DNA of 38,783 bases from a virus. Location: positions 1-38,783 of the IMG/VR virus record IMGVR_UViG_3300037516_000150. One strand, 5' to 3'. The notes beneath the pieces were generated by a model, which did not search any database, had not been told where the DNA came from, and was given only the letters and a program-made list of their open reading frames with translations. Every line of letters starts with the position of its first letter. Within the stretch, counting starts at the first letter, position 1. Shown here piece by piece: positions 9,133 to 21,345 of the stretch. Position numbers and translations under genes: made by a program.

Positions 9133-9915
9133 TTATGAATTGAGTGTGCGTTTTGCGGCAGCCCAAGCCTCAGCAATTGAAGTAATTGGTTCAAAACTAT
9201 CATTAGTAGTAGATGATGTTGCCGAAGCCCCACCCGATACCACACTTGCAGCCCTTTTAGAATCAACAATAGCATTTTCTGATGCCTGTTTCTTCTGAAG
9301 TGCTGCTCGTTCTAACTCTTGTTTTGCCATCAATTTATCAAACGCAATCTGCTTGTATGTGCCTTCCAAATCCGTTGAGCCAGTCCGCAAAGCGGCTGTC
9401 ACAACCTCATTGATATTAAAGTCCTCATAACGGGACTGCAACTTCTTTACCTCAGCCTCCACTTGTTGTTTGCTTTGGTAATCCTCAAATGATGCTAAAC
9501 GCTGGTCAAGTTCTCTGTAACGCTTTTCCGTTGGGTCAAGCGAATCAAAGTCATCTTCAGCAACCATGTCGGCAGCAGCCTGACGGCTGATACCATAATG
9601 ATTTGCCAGCATATCAAGCGTTGCAGACGGGTCACGCTCAAGGGCAGTTTGTATAGCACTTGCAAACTCAAATTGTTCTCGTTGCTGTGCTAACTCTTGC
9701 GTCTTGCGAGTGTAATCTGCTTGGCGTTGATAACCAGCCAAAGCCTCACTAAGCGGAACTTGCAGTTCCTCACCATCTAACTTTACAGGAACTCTATAAG
9801 TTGAGTATTCCTCTACGCTTAGAATTGGTGTTTCTGTGACTTCTACGCCTTCCGATGTGGGTGACCCTTCGGGTTCCACGGATTGCGGTACTACTTCTGT
9901 GACTTCATCAGCCAT
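9133..9915 (-). CDS. Capsid scaffold protein (260 aa)
   Basis: A 260-residue acidic, helical protein. The disordered Glu/Val/Pro-rich N-terminus leads to a VPVKLDGEELQVPLSEALAGYQRQADYTRKTQ motif, very typical of phage scaffolds. Long Gln/Glu/Arg coiled-coil segments follow (ELAQQREQFEF, LDQRLASFEDYQSKQQVEAEVKKLQ), and the C-terminus is Ser/Ala rich. It sits between portal and coat genes, the usual scaffold place. It would organise procapsid assembly and then leave. Confidence 0.85.
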   Translation of the reverse strand: MADEVTEVVPQSVEPEGSPTSEGVEVTETPILSVEEYSTYRVPVKLDGEELQVPLSEALAGYQRQADYTRKTQELAQQREQFEFASAIQTALERDPSATLDMLANHYGISRQAAADMVAEDDFDSLDPTEKRYRELDQRLASFEDYQSKQQVEAEVKKLQSRYEDFNINEVVTAALRTGSTDLEGTYKQIAFDKLMAKQELERAALQKKQASENAIVDSKRAASVVSGGASATSSTTNDSFEPITSIAEAWAAAKRTLNS

Positions 9916-9975
9916 TATGTTTTATATCTCCCAGAGTCCTTGGTTGGTTGCTCTATATATAATAAGACCCGTTCC

Positions 9976-11652
9976 CTATGCTGGTGGCAACTGTCCTTGC
10001 TGAGGCATTTGAGGTGCGGCGGGGACAGAAGGCATACCCTCAGGTTGAGGTGCTTGCTGAATGAACTCGTCAGGATTCTTAATACCGAAACCGTTCTGAA
10101 GAACATATGCAGCCAACTTCGGCATGTTTATAATGCCAGAACCAGCGAACGGTGCCATAGCATCTACAATTTGCAAAGCCATCTGACGCTTAAACGATTC
10201 GTTGTGTGGCTGGGTGGAACCAGACACAACTTCAAAGTCAAAGTCTCCAGCCAAATATTCACGGTCATATTCAACCCAAATAGGTTCACCATCTTTACCA
10301 ATGATTCTGGCAACATGGTCGCCAGTCATAAACTGATATGCCAAAGAAACCAAACGGCGACCAATCTCGCTGATGGCTTGTTCAACAATAGCCAACTTAT
10401 CTGCCGTTCTAGCGTTACTTGCATCCTGAACCAATGAGGCTTCGGTTGCGGTACGGCGTATTTCCGTTGTACCGCCACGCTGAATTTCCGATACACCGCT
10501 CACACGGTCAATGTCAGCAATAATGGTGTCGCTAAGATTATAAAACTCTGGCGGGTTAATAATTGCTGGCATAGCCATAACAGTCCCACCAAGAGCCTCA
10601 TCACCTATAACAGGGACCATAACATTGTCCTCATCGGACTCTAAGGCTGTGCGACCCAACTGGTCAAAAGCCGATTCCTTGTATAGATACTTACGAGCAA
10701 ACTTTTTACGATGGTTCATCATTTGTGAACGAGTTTCATTAAGTTCCCGTTGCAACGGCTCAATGCTTTCAAGTTCACCAATAGGATAGAAATGGTCTGG
10801 GATTTCGTAGTCACGCAACATCACAAAAGGTTGACCAAACGAATACGGTAAAGCCATTGGCTTTACCAAGTAATGTTCAGCACCTTCACAAAATACGCTT
10901 AATGATTTACCGACAATGTCATAAAATTCCCAAACCTCGGCATAACCTTGGTTTTTGTCGTTAATCTTTTTACGGCTTGGGTCATCCGCATAACGACTGA
11001 CAGCCATAACTTGAACTTCGTCACGGGCAACCTTGCTGTAGCGTTTATCTGCTTTTACTTCGCTAAGTGGACGGCGGATACGCTGAGCAATCCATTTCAT
11101 ATCTTTCATGTTGGTTGCATCAGGGTCCACAAACACATCCATAGGGCTAACACGCTCAGCAAAAGGACTGTCCTCTAGGATTACGCTGATAGTTGTGCTT
11201 TCTCCACCCATCTGTGGGTCTGATGGGTCTTCGTCTACGCCAACTGCTTCTTCTTCAACGAAACGGTATCCAACTTTAATCCAACCATGACCGCAAGTCA
11301 ACATGTCCTTTACTGCACGGCGGAACTGGTCACGAATGTCTCGGTGTCGCCACCAATAGTTGACGACAGCCTCGGCAATAACAGCCTGAGAAGCATGTTC
11401 AGGTTTTACAGCGTTGACAGAAATCTTCGGATAGTTAACAGAAATGTTTGGGGCAATAATGTTTACAGTTGAAAACGCAATATTTATTAGCAGTCTGTCT
11501 TCTAGGGCATAATCATCATAATGTTTGCCTTTATACATGTCAATCATTCTGCGCCAAATAGCGTCATAGCCTTCTTCTTTGCGCCAACGCTTTGATGCTT
11601 CCAACCTCATCTTTTGTGATTTGAGTTGGTCTGCTGCCGATTTCTTAGCCAT
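9976..11652 (-). CDS. Portal protein (558 aa)
   Basis: A 558-residue protein with portal hallmarks: an N-terminal helical wing, a segment like ITHVKVGYRF in the form GHGWIKVGYRFVEEE, and SPMDVFVDPDATNMKDMKWIAQR. The stem/crown follows, with ELESIEPLQRELNETRSQMMNHRKKF and a DRVSGVSEIQRGG loop before a helical ATEASLVQDASNART region. The C-terminus is Pro/Gln rich. As a dodecamer it would form the DNA entry vertex and bind terminase and adaptor. Located between the terminase-region small genes and the scaffold. Length fits podovirus portals of 500-700 residues. Confidence 0.9.
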   Translation of the reverse strand: MAKKSAADQLKSQKMRLEASKRWRKEEGYDAIWRRMIDMYKGKHYDDYALEDRLLINIAFSTVNIIAPNISVNYPKISVNAVKPEHASQAVIAEAVVNYWWRHRDIRDQFRRAVKDMLTCGHGWIKVGYRFVEEEAVGVDEDPSDPQMGGESTTISVILEDSPFAERVSPMDVFVDPDATNMKDMKWIAQRIRRPLSEVKADKRYSKVARDEVQVMAVSRYADDPSRKKINDKNQGYAEVWEFYDIVGKSLSVFCEGAEHYLVKPMALPYSFGQPFVMLRDYEIPDHFYPIGELESIEPLQRELNETRSQMMNHRKKFARKYLYKESAFDQLGRTALESDEDNVMVPVIGDEALGGTVMAMPAIINPPEFYNLSDTIIADIDRVSGVSEIQRGGTTEIRRTATEASLVQDASNARTADKLAIVEQAISEIGRRLVSLAYQFMTGDHVARIIGKDGEPIWVEYDREYLAGDFDFEVVSGSTQPHNESFKRQMALQIVDAMAPFAGSGIINMPKLAAYVLQNGFGIKNPDEFIQQAPQPEGMPSVPAAPQMPQQGQLPPA

Positions 11653-11856
11653 TTATTTTGATTCCTTTTTGCCGTCATGCCAACCGATATGTTGGTCAAG
11701 TTTGCTACCTATTTTGTCAACCTTATTTCCGATAACCCGAAGAAGGATTCTGCCTTCTTCGTGTTGCTGGGTGTTTTCTTTACGCAGTTTTTGCAATACA
11801 ACAACGACTGGTCCCGTGATAACGGCGACAAGGATTGGAACCCAGACTGACGACAT
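11653..11856 (-). CDS. Small membrane-anchored phage protein (67 aa)
   Basis: A 67-residue protein with one N-terminal membrane segment (VWVPILVAVITGPVVVVLQKL) and a charged C-terminal helix (KVDKIGSKLDQHIGWHDGKK). Short proteins of this form (GPxVVxLQKLRKENxxQHxEG) are common beside terminase/portal genes in actinobacteriophages, function unknown (recalled, not searched). The stop abuts the portal start. It could be holin-related or act in the particle. Confidence 0.75.
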   Translation of the reverse strand: MSSVWVPILVAVITGPVVVVLQKLRKENTQQHEEGRILLRVIGNKVDKIGSKLDQHIGWHDGKKESK

Positions 11857-11862
11857 GACCCA

Positions 11863-12138
11863 TTACATCCAGTTCGTAACAGGCTCAGCCGTGATACCGT
11901 TCGCCGCAGCATCAGAAACAATTTGGCGCTGCCGCTCACGAATAGTAGGACCATGGAAATCTTCTTTACCATGAGTAAACCCCAATCGGATAGTTTTGAT
12001 ATGACATTTAAAACAAACTTCCCCACGATGCGGCTTTTCATCAGCCTCAAAAAGGTTGTTGCAGTTTTTGCACATAAATTGCATCATAGTAATACAGGAA
12101 TCGTTCCTAAGGTTAAAAAGGAGTTCGTTTTCTAACAT
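11863..12138 (-). CDS. Zinc-ribbon conserved phage protein (91 aa)
   Basis: About 91 residues from the ATG at 12138, which overlaps the terminase end by 26 bases. Internal ATGs at 12087 and 12084 are alternative starts. It contains CKNC-x16-CFKC, a clear four-Cys zinc ribbon. A C-terminal KEDFHGPTIRERQRQIVSDA segment follows, seen in small proteins next to phage terminases (from memory). The role is unknown; an HNH-like or DNA-binding helper of packaging is a guess. No canonical ribosome site distinguishes the starts. Confidence 0.7.
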   Translation of the reverse strand: MLENELLFNLRNDSCITMMQFMCKNCNNLFEADEKPHRGEVCFKCHIKTIRLGFTHGKEDFHGPTIRERQRQIVSDAAANGITAEPVTNWM

Positions 12139-13711
12139 TATGTGACCCAATATAAACTTTATTCTCACCAATCGGGTCAAAAAGATGCTGTTCCCACCAC
12201 AACATACTATTGTGTGGAATTTTGACATCATTTCTGTATTCTGGAAGCCAAACATATTTCAACATCTGATTAGCGATAGCCAAACTGATAGTTCTGTCAT
12301 CGTGTGGGCTGCCAGCCATTTTACCGTTTTCCTTACGGACAAAGGTTTTTAATTCGGCAATAGTTTTACCACAATAAACTTCAATAGCGCCATCACGCAA
12401 GTTTGCATTCAATTCGTCAATAGCCAACGGTTTAGTAGTAACAGTTGTACGCCAACCCAAAATCTCGGTAGCCTCAGGACGGATATGACCCATACGGCGT
12501 TGTTTATAAAGATTTTTATAACCATGTTTCTGAGCAGCCTTCAGAGTGGTCAAACCGTGGTTGTTGTTTTCTACACCCAACAAAGCCGTGTTATACCACC
12601 AACCAAGTTCAGCCAACAAATCCCCAAACAAGTCTGGCTCAATATGTCCATGCCAGTGTGCAACCATAATCCCTGTAGCGGCATCAATTATGTGGGCTGA
12701 ACTGTAGTCACCATAACTAAATCCTTCGGCGACATCCGCCCCAATCACATAGATGCCATCAATTTCTGGGAACTGCCATATAGCCAACTCGCCTTCAGCA
12801 GTTGGACGGAACTCACCATTACCATCAGAATACAAATGATAGTAACCTCTATCGGGGTCAATAAGGTGCATCTCATCCAACATATCAATATCAAAAACAG
12901 GATTACCTGATTTGATAAACGCTTCCTCAGGGAAGCGTGGATACTCTTGGTGCATCTGCCACGGTTGCATATTACGACTCTTAGCGGTATACCAATCTTC
13001 GTCACGCTCACCATCAGCATCCCAAGGGAAAAAGATACCTTGAAACTGGTTGGTACCAGTTTGAGAGTTAACCCACAATTGGTGAAAGAAATTTCCTGAA
13101 CCATTAGCGGTGGACAAACCAATAACACGACCACCGACATCGGCAATAGGTTCAATAGAAGCCCACGCTTCCTCAGGGTTAGGCAAAAACGCCCACTCGT
13201 CCACAATAACCAAATATACAGACTCACCACGAGCAGGGTCATTGCCTGACGGCAAAGATTCAATAGCGGACTCGTTATCAAACATCATTTTCTGTTGATG
13301 GTCAGTTGTTTGTTTAGGTCCACGCTCTTTCATCCAAACTGGAAGAAATCTGAAACCATATTTACTTTTAGCCAACAACTTAACCGACTCACGCTCCGTG
13401 CGTGACAACATAACCACAAAACGGTCCTGACGGAAAAACACCAACCAAAACGCATACGCAGCAGCGAGCGTACTAAAACCAATCTGTCGTGCCTTTAGGA
13501 CGATACTGTAACGGTTTGTCATCCAAGCCTCAATTGTTTCCAATTGGGCTTCACGCAACTCAAATTTTATGCGACCCTTTTCAGGATGTTTAATACACCA
13601 ATAAGTTTCACAAAAATATTTGAACGCTTCAACCTGTTCAGCAATCGTGGCGTTTTCTTGTCCACGACAAATACGCCACTCTTTTTCATTAAGAAGTTCT
13701 GCTAATTCCAC
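12113..13711 (-). CDS. terL: Terminase large subunit (532 aa)
   Basis: DNA packaging motor with ATPase and nuclease halves. Visible motifs: the adenine/Walker A region KARQIGFSTLAAAYAFWL, Walker B with catalytic Glu in VYLVIVDEWAFL, and the coupling region IGLSTANGSG. The RNase-H-fold nuclease acidic residues are in IGADVAEGFSYGDYS, VENNNHG and the final SPHDDRTISLAIA. I prefer the GTG at 13711 (upstream GGGGAG) to a TTG at 13726; either start overlaps the preceding lysozyme-like gene. The small-terminase-like gene lies far away at the start of the late unit, not adjacent. Confidence 0.93.
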   Translation of the reverse strand: MELAELLNEKEWRICRGQENATIAEQVEAFKYFCETYWCIKHPEKGRIKFELREAQLETIEAWMTNRYSIVLKARQIGFSTLAAAYAFWLVFFRQDRFVVMLSRTERESVKLLAKSKYGFRFLPVWMKERGPKQTTDHQQKMMFDNESAIESLPSGNDPARGESVYLVIVDEWAFLPNPEEAWASIEPIADVGGRVIGLSTANGSGNFFHQLWVNSQTGTNQFQGIFFPWDADGERDEDWYTAKSRNMQPWQMHQEYPRFPEEAFIKSGNPVFDIDMLDEMHLIDPDRGYYHLYSDGNGEFRPTAEGELAIWQFPEIDGIYVIGADVAEGFSYGDYSSAHIIDAATGIMVAHWHGHIEPDLFGDLLAELGWWYNTALLGVENNNHGLTTLKAAQKHGYKNLYKQRRMGHIRPEATEILGWRTTVTTKPLAIDELNANLRDGAIEVYCGKTIAELKTFVRKENGKMAGSPHDDRTISLAIANQMLKYVWLPEYRNDVKIPHNSMLWWEQHLFDPIGENKVYIGSHNVRKRTPF

Positions 13712-16700
13712 GGCTCCCCGCCCCAAGGTCCAAACCCATCACCATAACGGTCATCAGCATAATCATAAATAGCCATAAACGCTTTACCGCTGGTAGTGGG
13801 GTCATACAAGTCTTTACATTTTGTTAAAACACCAGCATCCTGAAGGAAACCTTTTTTAGAGTATCTGTTTGGTTTGCACCAAAACTTGTTTATTTGAAAC
13901 AAACCAACAGAACCACCGTTAGGGTCCTTTTTATTAATCGCCGATGCGTTGCATCGTGATTCCCGATACATGATGTAATCAATCTGATACATCATTTTCT
14001 GATTATTGGAAACCATCTTAATAATGTCATATTGGTTCTGACATTTAAGTTTCGGATGAAATTTTGCTTGGACAGAAGTTGGCAAAGCAAACAAACCTAT
14101 GGCAATAGCCAGAACAATTATTCTTTTCATAAAACCATCCTACATGACCGTAGTCATTGATTGGGAATATTACTTAACTGATTCTTTCCAAGCCAGTACG
14201 GCTTGCGGAGTAGCATCTCCAGCGACATAACGAATATGCCAAGGTTCTTCTGGAACAACTTCCCAAGAAAAACCAAACTTTTCTATGTTATTAAACATCC
14301 ATTCTAAACGCTTACCATTGGCACCTGTAACATCAATCGCAACACCTAACATGTGTTTGGAACATGTTTTGGCATCATCGTTTGGTGCAGCCAATGGCGC
14401 ATTGTTTGGTTTCAAATAATACTTAACACCATTATAGGTGCGTGTAGACGCACCCGCAACTTCTTTAACCTGATATCTTTTCAGGAATCCAGCCTTTTGC
14501 TGGCTTATACTGCGGAACATGTCTCCGCTGCTAGTGGGGGTCAATAGTATGCCGTCTGCTTTAGCAGCGGCAACCAATGCTTCCCAAGCATCAGCAGCAC
14601 ATAACTCTAGGGAGCCGCCACCATCAACTTTGCGTAACATCTCAGGAGTTACCTGACTGGGCTTTTTACCCTTGAGATGATTACAGGGTTTGAATGGTGT
14701 TATAAATAGTTTCAACTATTTAACAGCCTTTTTAGCAGCCTTCTTAACAGTTAGCGGCTTACCTTGTGAAGCCTTGGAGCCGATAAAGGATGCAACTGTT
14801 GGGTCGCCAATCTTTGTTGATGCCCACGACAATGCAGCAGCCACCAACGGCATAGCCATAGCAGTCAAAGCAGGGTCAACATTATATTTTACACACAAGT
14901 AAACGATGATACCGAGAACGCCACCTTTGGCGGTTTGGTCAACTGACTGATTGCGGTTATTCATTTTTATCTCCCAAAATTGCGCCAACCATATGAACTA
15001 CGATGGCAACCAATGTTATTTGTATACCGAAACGCCTAGTTGAACCAGACAAAGTGATTAGAACCATACCAGTTCCAGCCAATGTCCAAGTTAAACCATG
15101 GATTTCGGACACAATCTTCTTCATACAGTAGTCTATTTGTTCCTTCTAGAACCAACAGCGACAGTGGCAGCCCCAGCAGCCACCGCAATAAGAGTTCTAC
15201 GAGTATCCACAGGAATAGTGGACCCAAGAGGAACATAATCACCCAATCCATCATCAAAAACATTTATGGAACCTTCAAACGCATTACGCACCTGAGTTGG
15301 TGCGTCCTGAACCGCTTCAACCAATGCTGTTATCTCATCAGGTAACAGTCCACCGATGTCAATAGCGTCAAAGATTTCTTCTGCCTGAGATTCCGTTATG
15401 ACATCCAACACATCAGGGTTGGATGCCAGTTCTGTTGCTTGCTCCTCAGATATTGCTGTATCAAGAATTTGGTCAATCAACTCCACAGCCTCAAAATCCG
15501 TTAGATTCTGTAATATATCAACAACATCAGCGAACTGTTCATCAGTTAAAGTTATGTCACCACCACTAGCCTCATCTAAGGCTTGGACAAGTTCAACGGG
15601 TATTTCATCAAGAATATCGTTTGGAACCGTCTCAGGCGTTTCTGGTGCGTCTGGCAGGGTATCTGGAGGCAAGGTATCAGGTACCGTGGTGTCAACAAAC
15701 GGTAGCGTATCAGATGGACCAATGGTAGTGTTTGGTACCGTATCAATCGTAGTAGTAGAGGCTTCTAATGTTTCTGGTGGAATTGTTTCAATTGGTAATG
15801 TTGTTTCTGGTTCAGGAACCGTTGTTGTCGGTTCTGGTACTGTCGTGTCTGGGGGCAGTGTGGTCGTTGTTTGAAGTATCGTAGTAGTCAGTTCTTGCTC
15901 CACAAGCACAGTCGTGGAGGGTGCAATAGTAGAAGTGGTTGTCATCAATGTTGTGGATGTTGTTGTAGATTCCCATAATGTCTCCGTTATAAAAGCGTCA
16001 TCAGGAACTATTGACCATCCCTGATTGTTGATATTCCAAGCAAGCATCAGACACGATGACCCGCCATTTTCGTACATCCACAAGTCAAGTAGATGGTTCC
16101 CTGCACCAATTTCCAGCGGACCTGATTCCATCCAAGTGCAACCTTGGTCACCCCAATTACCCCACTCATTAGTCCCAATCTTAATCGTGCCACCATCATC
16201 GGTAGCCAACCAAAACTCAATAGTATTATGTTCAGGGATTATGATTGTCCCCGCCATATGAACCATAAACAAATCGTTCGTACAATCCAAATACGGTTCA
16301 CCGTCATACGAACGGTTAATGTTGTTTTCCACTTCCATACCGCACTCGGTATAAATGTTATCCGACTTTATAGGCGGTATTTCATCTACAATGAAATACC
16401 GTGTTTGTAATCCTTGTTGGGATTCAGCGTGGACAGAAGGGGCAAACAACGCCAAAATTGCTACAGGTGCAAATATTAGCCAACGAGATGTGCGCACACC
16501 AAATTACAGGTAGGCAATCCAGTTTACTCTTACCGAAAGACTTGCTCCAGCAGCAATAGTAATGTTCCCTGCGTCTGCACTCCAAAAATTTATTTGTCCA
16601 AAGTATGCACCGAGGTCCCCGTTATGAACCAAAACCACAACAGGTGTTGCCCCCAAACCATGAGTAAAACTAGCAAGTCCAGAACCATTAGTGGTGACAA

Positions 16701-19700
16701 CATTGCTGCCTTTGTTAAAGTTGGCTATACTACCCGCCGAGTTTGCATAATTGGCAGTAGTAGCAGTACCCGCAGTAGCGGCAGTACCAGCACTAGTTGC
16801 ATAAGTAGCACTAGATGCAGTATTGGCACTATTCGCAAAACTAGCGCTACTAGCAGTACCAGCAGTACCAGCATTGGTTGCATAAGAAGCAGTACCAGTA
16901 AGTGTGGCAGTGATAGTTCCAGCCGAAAAGTTGCCACTAGGGTCACGGGAAACAATCGTATTAATAACATTGTTATTGGTGGCAGTAGTAGCACTGTTAG
17001 CCACTTTCCCAGCAGTAGAAATTGTTGCAAGTTTAGAATCAACAATGGCACCAGTGTCAATATTGGTTCCAGTTTGAATACCGTCAACAAAAGCCTTAAC
17101 AGCCGCAAAATTGGTGTTAACTTCCGAAGCAATGGCTGGAAAGCCATTGGTGAATGTGTGAGTGATAACTAAAGCCATATATATGTCCTAAATGTTCCTT
17201 ATAAGGTTGGTGGGGTCGGAAAAACAATCAACCTAGGATTAGCATTGGATGATGGCAAATCTCTGAGTTGCTGACGATATGTAGCCCATGCTTCTTTATC
17301 GGCAGTGGAATCTGGTATTTGTGTCCAATCACACATGTTTAACAAACCTACTCGCCTCCAACGAATAACATCAAGAACGGTTTGGTCATCAATGGATGTT
17401 GGGTCATTTTGCCAACTAAACCAAGCACGGACAAGGTTGTCTTGTGTTTGATTTATTTCATTTATTTGGTGGAATATTTCATCTTCTGAAAGCATTATGC
17501 TCCTTGTGTTATTTATGCGGGTCCAATATCTTCAACAATAATTACATTAGAATAAGCACCACTTGCATCTGCATAAAAAGTTCCAGTACCAGAACCCGTC
17601 AAAGAGTGAATTGAAAATGTTGTTGTTCCACTTACACCTGTTGCGTAGGTATGAACTGAAGCACCGATAAAAGGACCTGCTGTAGTCGCTGACCAGTCTG
17701 TTCCCTGTATTCTTGTAGCACCATTAAAAATAGACATGTTATAATAAGTTGATGACGAAACAGCGGAAAAATATCCCTGTGCGGTTACTTTATATATTCT
17801 TCCTGTTACAGCAGTAAAAGCAGGTGCCGCCAAAACTAGAACATCTGTTGTTGTTAAAGCGGTACTAGTTGTTTTCTTTGCGTAAGCAACTACACCCCAC
17901 GGAAGATTCCAGTTTGCATACCAAGCCGAACCGTTCCAAACCAACACCTTGTCCGTGTCGGTTTCATAAATCATTTGACCTTCAAACGGTGACGCAGGAC
18001 GAGTACCACTGGTGCATACACCAGATTTAATAATTGATTGCGCACCAACAACAGAACTAAGAGGCATTAGAACTCCTTAAAAGTAAGCAACAACATATAT
18101 GACACCTGAACCTCCAGTACCACCAGTAACAGTACCGTTGTTACCACCCGCACCACCCGCACCTACTGCATACGCATATGTTGCGGCAGGAGATGTAATA
18201 ATACATTCAACATATCCACCTGCACCACCACCGCCAGCAGTATAAACTTGACCTCCATTGGAACCGCCGCCGCCACCTCCACCGCCACCTGTATTAGTTT
18301 TTCCTGCTGTGCCACTTGCGTAGTTGGAACCACCTACACCTTTGCCAGCACCACCAAAAAAAGAAGAACCACCCGAACCAGACATATAACTACCAATGCC
18401 TTGCGGTGCATCACCAGGGTTGCCGTCACCACCCGATATTGCAATACCAGAAGCACCCGTAACTATTGTTGCAGTACCACCTAAACCGCCACCATCATTT
18501 ACTTGCCCAGCCGCACCACCATTGGCGGTACCTGTACCAAAAGTTGTAGCCGTACCCCCTACTCCATTGGTGGCACCAGTGTTAAATGGTGCAGCACCGC
18601 CACCGCCACCGCCAACCATTCTTACAGACAACCATCTTGTACCAGATGGAACCGTATAGGTTCCACTGCCACTTCCATAAACAGTTGTTTGGGGTACAAC
18701 ATTAACTGGATACCCAATCCACGCAGAACCATTCCAAACTTTAGACAAAGTTGTGTCAGTTTCATAAATTACTTGACCTTGAAACGGCACACTAGGACGA
18801 TTAGACGAAGTGCAAACGCCCTGTCGCAATCCTTGTGTAGTAGCAGAAATAGTCATTGAGTTGCCTTAATAATGTAGTTGAGAACAATTGTTGGCTGCAT
18901 GTTACTATGCGCTGATGCTGCATTAGCAGCAGTGTTGTTAACATTGCTAATGGAAACATTGGATGTTACAGAGTGAGTGTGCCCGACATTCATACCAGCC
19001 GTAGTTCCAGAGTGAGTATGGTTTGCCGAAATACCACTAGTTGGAGTGTTGTAAGTACCGCTGTTGGCTGCGGCAGCAAACGAACCACCACCTGTATAAC
19101 CAAAAAAACTGTAACCCCACTGGTGACTATGGTCCGCAGAAACAGTACCAGTACCAAAAGTGTGTGAGTGGTCCGCAGAATGAGAACCACTAGTAACAGC
19201 ATTATTTGTTACCGTGTTTGCGTGAGCGTGTGCTGGAACACCAGATTCCGCAGAAGTTAAAGTAACAGTTTCCGTACCAGTAGCAGTACCCAAAGTATTT
19301 GCAATACTTAAACGACCCGCATCAGTGCCACCCATGTTGTCCACGCCAGCAATAGCACGACCACGCATATCGGGAATATTAAAAGTAGTGGAACCATCAC
19401 CCGAACCATAAGTCGTATTCAACGCAGTAAACAACGCAGAATACTCTGTACGAGAAACAGCCTGTCCGTAACACATCAACCAGCCAGAAGGAGCAGTGAC
19501 ACCAGCAAACGCCGACACAATGCCAGCAGGCACCTGAGTCACATTACCCAAACCGACAGACAAACCCATAACTAGTTGGTCTTTTCCCAACCGACAACCG
19601 TAACCGTCACCTTAGAAGCCGTATCCGACAAACCCTGCAAGGTTTCACCAGTCAACAACACCAGTGCCGTATCCCAAACCATCACATCATTCGCACCAAT

Positions 19701-19911
19701 AGGCAACCCAGACATCAAACGGTTCGCTGCCGTAGCAGCAGAACCAATAGCCAAAGTAACAGTACGGTCAACCGTATCCGTGTTACAAATAACAATCTGC
19801 TTAATAACCTCAGTGATGCCAGCAGCCGCCGTACAAATAGTTGTTGTAGTTGTACCCAACTGTGTTGGTCCACCCAACCTAGATTCAATTCTGTCTCCTG
19901 ATGCCATATTA

Positions 19912-21345
<1,434 letters not shown>
